The notes under the pieces are model-generated. The model had not been told where the DNA came from. It did not search any database and saw nothing but the letters and a program-made list of their open reading frames with translations. A DNA stretch of 45,680 nt from an uncultured Spartobacteria bacterium (GTDB lineage Bacteria; Verrucomicrobiota; Verrucomicrobiia; Chthoniobacterales; Chthoniobacteraceae): NCBI GenBank assembly GCA_903916085.1, contig CAIWVL010000257.1, positions 1 through 45,680 of the forward strand, given 5' to 3'. The translations under genes and the position numbers were made by a program. This document shows positions 44,501-45,680 of this stretch, in pieces. How positions within the stretch are numbered: the stretch's first letter is position 1; each line of letters begins with the position of its first letter.

Positions 44501-45680
44501 CGCACAAAGACGCAGCGGTTGTACGTCCCGGGCTGACGCTTGCGGGCATGTGGAAGCAGGAGGCGCTCGCCCCGCAATTGGGCGCAGCGGCTGCTGGAAC
44601 AAACCCTGCTCTGCAAAAAGCTGCGGCCGAGGGACTGCGCGCCTTGGGTGGCGAAGCAGCAGTCCACGAAGCGAGGACCTTGCTCGCCCCAGAACGTGCT
44701 CCGGCGATGCGTCACTTGGCACTTGGTATTCTCGCTAAAGTATGCCCGGAAGAGGCATTGACTGCTGCGGCTGTTCTCTTGGAAGCTGCTCAACAAGCTG
44801 AGGCAGCTCTGCCTGTATGGCGGGCCTTAGTAGGCATCGACGTGACGTTAGCGCAAAAACTAGCTGAGAATTCCAAGGACAAATTGTCCAAGGTCGCCAC
44901 GGCGGCCGGCATTCAGGCAGCCCGCGAATTGGGTCGCCGGGGCAGCGCCTTGGAGCAGGTATTGAAAGGGAAGACAGGCCCAGCTGTTGCTGATTTAACG
45001 CCCGCAGCTTGGGCTAAGCTTGTGCAGGAAAACGGCAATGCCGCGAAGGGCGAGCTGATTTACCACAGCGTAAAGATGAGCTGTGTCCAGTGCCACGCTA
45101 TTGGCGGCGCGGGTGGCAAGCTCGGACCAGACATGTCGACCATCGGAGCCAGTGCGCCGTTAGATTACATCATCGAAAGCGTACTCCAACCGGCAGCGAA
45201 GGTGAAGGAAGGCTATCATGGCGTTAATTATACGCTTACCGATGGCACCTCACTCACGGGGATTCCCTTCGAGGAAAACGAAACCGTCGTCAAGGTGCGT
45301 GTTCCTGGCGGGATGGAAATCGATGTAGCCAAGGCCAAGATCAAGGCCAACGAAGTGATTGGCTCCCTGATGCCGGCCGGGCTCGTTGAAGGGTTGTCTC
45401 AAGAAGATAAGATTAACCTCTTCGCCTTTCTGGGAGCCGTCGGGCGTCCTGGAAAGTTTGACGCTAGCAACGGCTCTGTCGCGCGTGCGTGGAAGATCAC
45501 AGCCAACGCAGAGGATGCAAAGAGCGGGCGCAACCTTGCCTCTGCCCTCCCGGCGTACAGCCTCACAGACGGTCGTCTCTTGCCTGAGCATTTGGAGATG
45601 CCGCTTGCGACGGTGACCGGAGACAATGCCTATGCCGTGACGAAGTTCCGGCTAGGAGCGGCAGGCAAAGTGACCTTAAA
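41566..45680 (+). CDS. PVC-type haem-binding CxxCH protein, partial
   Basis: Open to the right edge; 1371 codons seen. A signal peptide (cleavage after about residue 20, VSA-QP) precedes an SGNH/GDSL-like domain (FMGDTLLE at 37-43, His232 in NGIHPEG). Then a long section with propeller-like repeats (for example MNWDAKGRLWVSS, GTEDTHHTIHTLHWGVDGRL, DVKLGPDGALYVADW), a helical HEAT-like region, and a single cytochrome c site C1173-x-x-C1176-H1177 in MSCVQCHAIGG. The C-terminal part begins another sugar-binding-like fold. Such proteins are exported in planctomycetes and verrucomicrobia and are thought to degrade or oxidise glycans; the reaction is unknown. Confidence 0.85.
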   Translation, partial: MKLPYLLPVLACVTPAIVSAQPSAPFEIQAGDRVLFMGDTLLEREGSAAALETHLTQRFAGKPFTLRNLSFSADLPTGVSRASFDAASTGMERIRTQLDLVKPTVAVLGYGMAASLEEITYRSGDPALNADPARYGTEFSAAKFKRDLAGLMDSITAAAGGPVRFILLAPLRHEDLRGTRPELPDPAAHNQLLATYTQAIRELATERGARFVDQAAVAQSDLSKPLSENGIHPEGAGLERWAEALATELGWRTPGTAAAPKDSPLRKALQRKNELFFHRWRPANFTYIFGFRKREQGRNAVEMEQFDALLEAADASIAALKLGKPAPQETVLPPDPVATTPVAAPAFELGDGLEISLWAENPLLSKPVEMNWDAKGRLWVSSTPIYPQIQPGAYPTDKVFILEDTKHSGHADKATLFADDLLIPTGIEPALNIANGGNAAYVGASTELLLLRDTDGDGKADSRRVVLSGFGTEDTHHTIHTLHWGVDGRLYFNQSVYIHSHMETPWGVVRLNSGGVLAYDPRTERVEVFSKGLWNTWGHQTDAEGQSFLTDGAGSTGISWAYPGATFAPSEGAKAVMPSVSGGGYPKFCSLEIIRSPLFPAAWQGQAITCDFRAHRIARFAFNDLAKAPTAKSAYATSDQPDVVRTPDQGFRPIDVKLGPDGALYVADWTNPVINHGEVDFRDQRRDKVSGRIWRISTKDGKPVVWESLWDKSTPQLLNGLLSDNRWEQQQSRIILSRRVAQGALDNLNAWQKEKGTPEAAREAAFVRAGAFGPEGALKGLESKDAATTAWEARWLGALGTTPGNLERLIALAKDPSPRVRVEAVRALSRIPTDAAAEAVAGAVELQPTGDEQYGFAAKLAMREVGQLWTNALIDGRWNWKGREEQLASRLIALEVPEAGRALTAVMKDLTLPADGSGPWTKLVGFAGGPAEAAKIWSVLTLPEQKANVIAKGLETLLTAAGRGVRPTGDLSSLAGFLAHKDAAVVRPGLTLAGMWKQEALAPQLGAAAAGTNPALQKAAAEGLRALGGEAAVHEARTLLAPERAPAMRHLALGILAKVCPEEALTAAAVLLEAAQQAEAALPVWRALVGIDVTLAQKLAENSKDKLSKVATAAGIQAARELGRRGSALEQVLKGKTGPAVADLTPAAWAKLVQENGNAAKGELIYHSVKMSCVQCHAIGGAGGKLGPDMSTIGASAPLDYIIESVLQPAAKVKEGYHGVNYTLTDGTSLTGIPFEENETVVKVRVPGGMEIDVAKAKIKANEVIGSLMPAGLVEGLSQEDKINLFAFLGAVGRPGKFDASNGSVARAWKITANAEDAKSGRNLASALPAYSLTDGRLLPEHLEMPLATVTGDNAYAVTKFRLGAAGKVTL

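Noticed and set aside
1-45680. CRISPR array or rRNA genes
   Set aside because: No regularly spaced repeats or conserved rRNA sequence found on reading both strands.

Overview
The window looks like a chromosomal segment of a Verrucomicrobiota bacterium, probably Opitutae-like. The best evidence is the open gene at the right edge: a very long secreted protein with a GDSL-like N-terminus, a beta-propeller-like section, helical repeats and a single CxxCH haem site, an architecture typical of the PVC superphylum. The DUF116-prenyl synthase fusion fits the same assignment. Taxonomy is inferred from architecture only.

Layout. (1) 257-6158, plus strand: a compact group of a radical SAM enzyme, a DUF116/polyprenyl synthase fusion, an MFS transporter and an enolase-superfamily enzyme, followed by a Fic-family remnant. 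(2) 6836-9285, minus strand: housekeeping genes lpdA and tal with a clear terminator, then tRNA-Pro(TGG). (3) 10037-13736, minus strand: rfbF-rfbG-rfbH for CDP-6-deoxy-hexulose chemistry; RfbH carries an unusual PemK/MazF-like N-terminal domain. (4) 13955-31373: an accessory surface-polysaccharide block bounded by two inverted relics of the same IS5-type element. It holds an SDR epimerase, an eight-step plus-strand operon (nucleotidyltransferase, DJ-1 protein, cupin, ThDP enzyme, HpcH/HpaI aldolase, Ldh-family dehydrogenase, HAD phosphatase), a 3,4-ketoisomerase, a hexapeptide acyltransferase, and a minus-strand operon of ACP, adenylate ligase, Fe-alcohol dehydrogenase and a LuxE-LuxC fusion. 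(5) 31569-39734: GSCFA and SGNH-like proteins, GT2, a second ketoisomerase with its aminotransferase, a decayed glycosyltransferase-like gene, GT9 and DUF5672 proteins. (6) 40088-end: a secreted DUF4440-like protein, trmB, and the PVC cytochrome-like gene.

How it works together. Regions 3 to 5 look like a mosaic O-antigen/capsule locus. rfbFGH would make a CDP-4-keto-3,6-dideoxyhexose; the ketoisomerase/aminotransferase pair would make a nucleotide-activated 3-amino-3,6-dideoxyhexose; GT2, GT9 and DUF5672 proteins would assemble residues. Two cassettes have no obvious textbook product: the ThDP/aldolase/Ldh/nucleotidyltransferase operon, and the ACP/ligase/LuxE-LuxC/Fe-ADH operon, which on family chemistry could reduce an acid to an aldehyde or alcohol. 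No flippase, polymerase or export gene is visible, so the locus probably continues elsewhere or relies on genes outside the window.

The region is scarred by transposon relics (IS5-type, IS91-type, a DUF4096-type fragment, a short inverted-repeat element) and by at least four broken genes, consistent with repeated transfer and decay. No CRISPR array, riboswitch, rRNA or phage module was seen.
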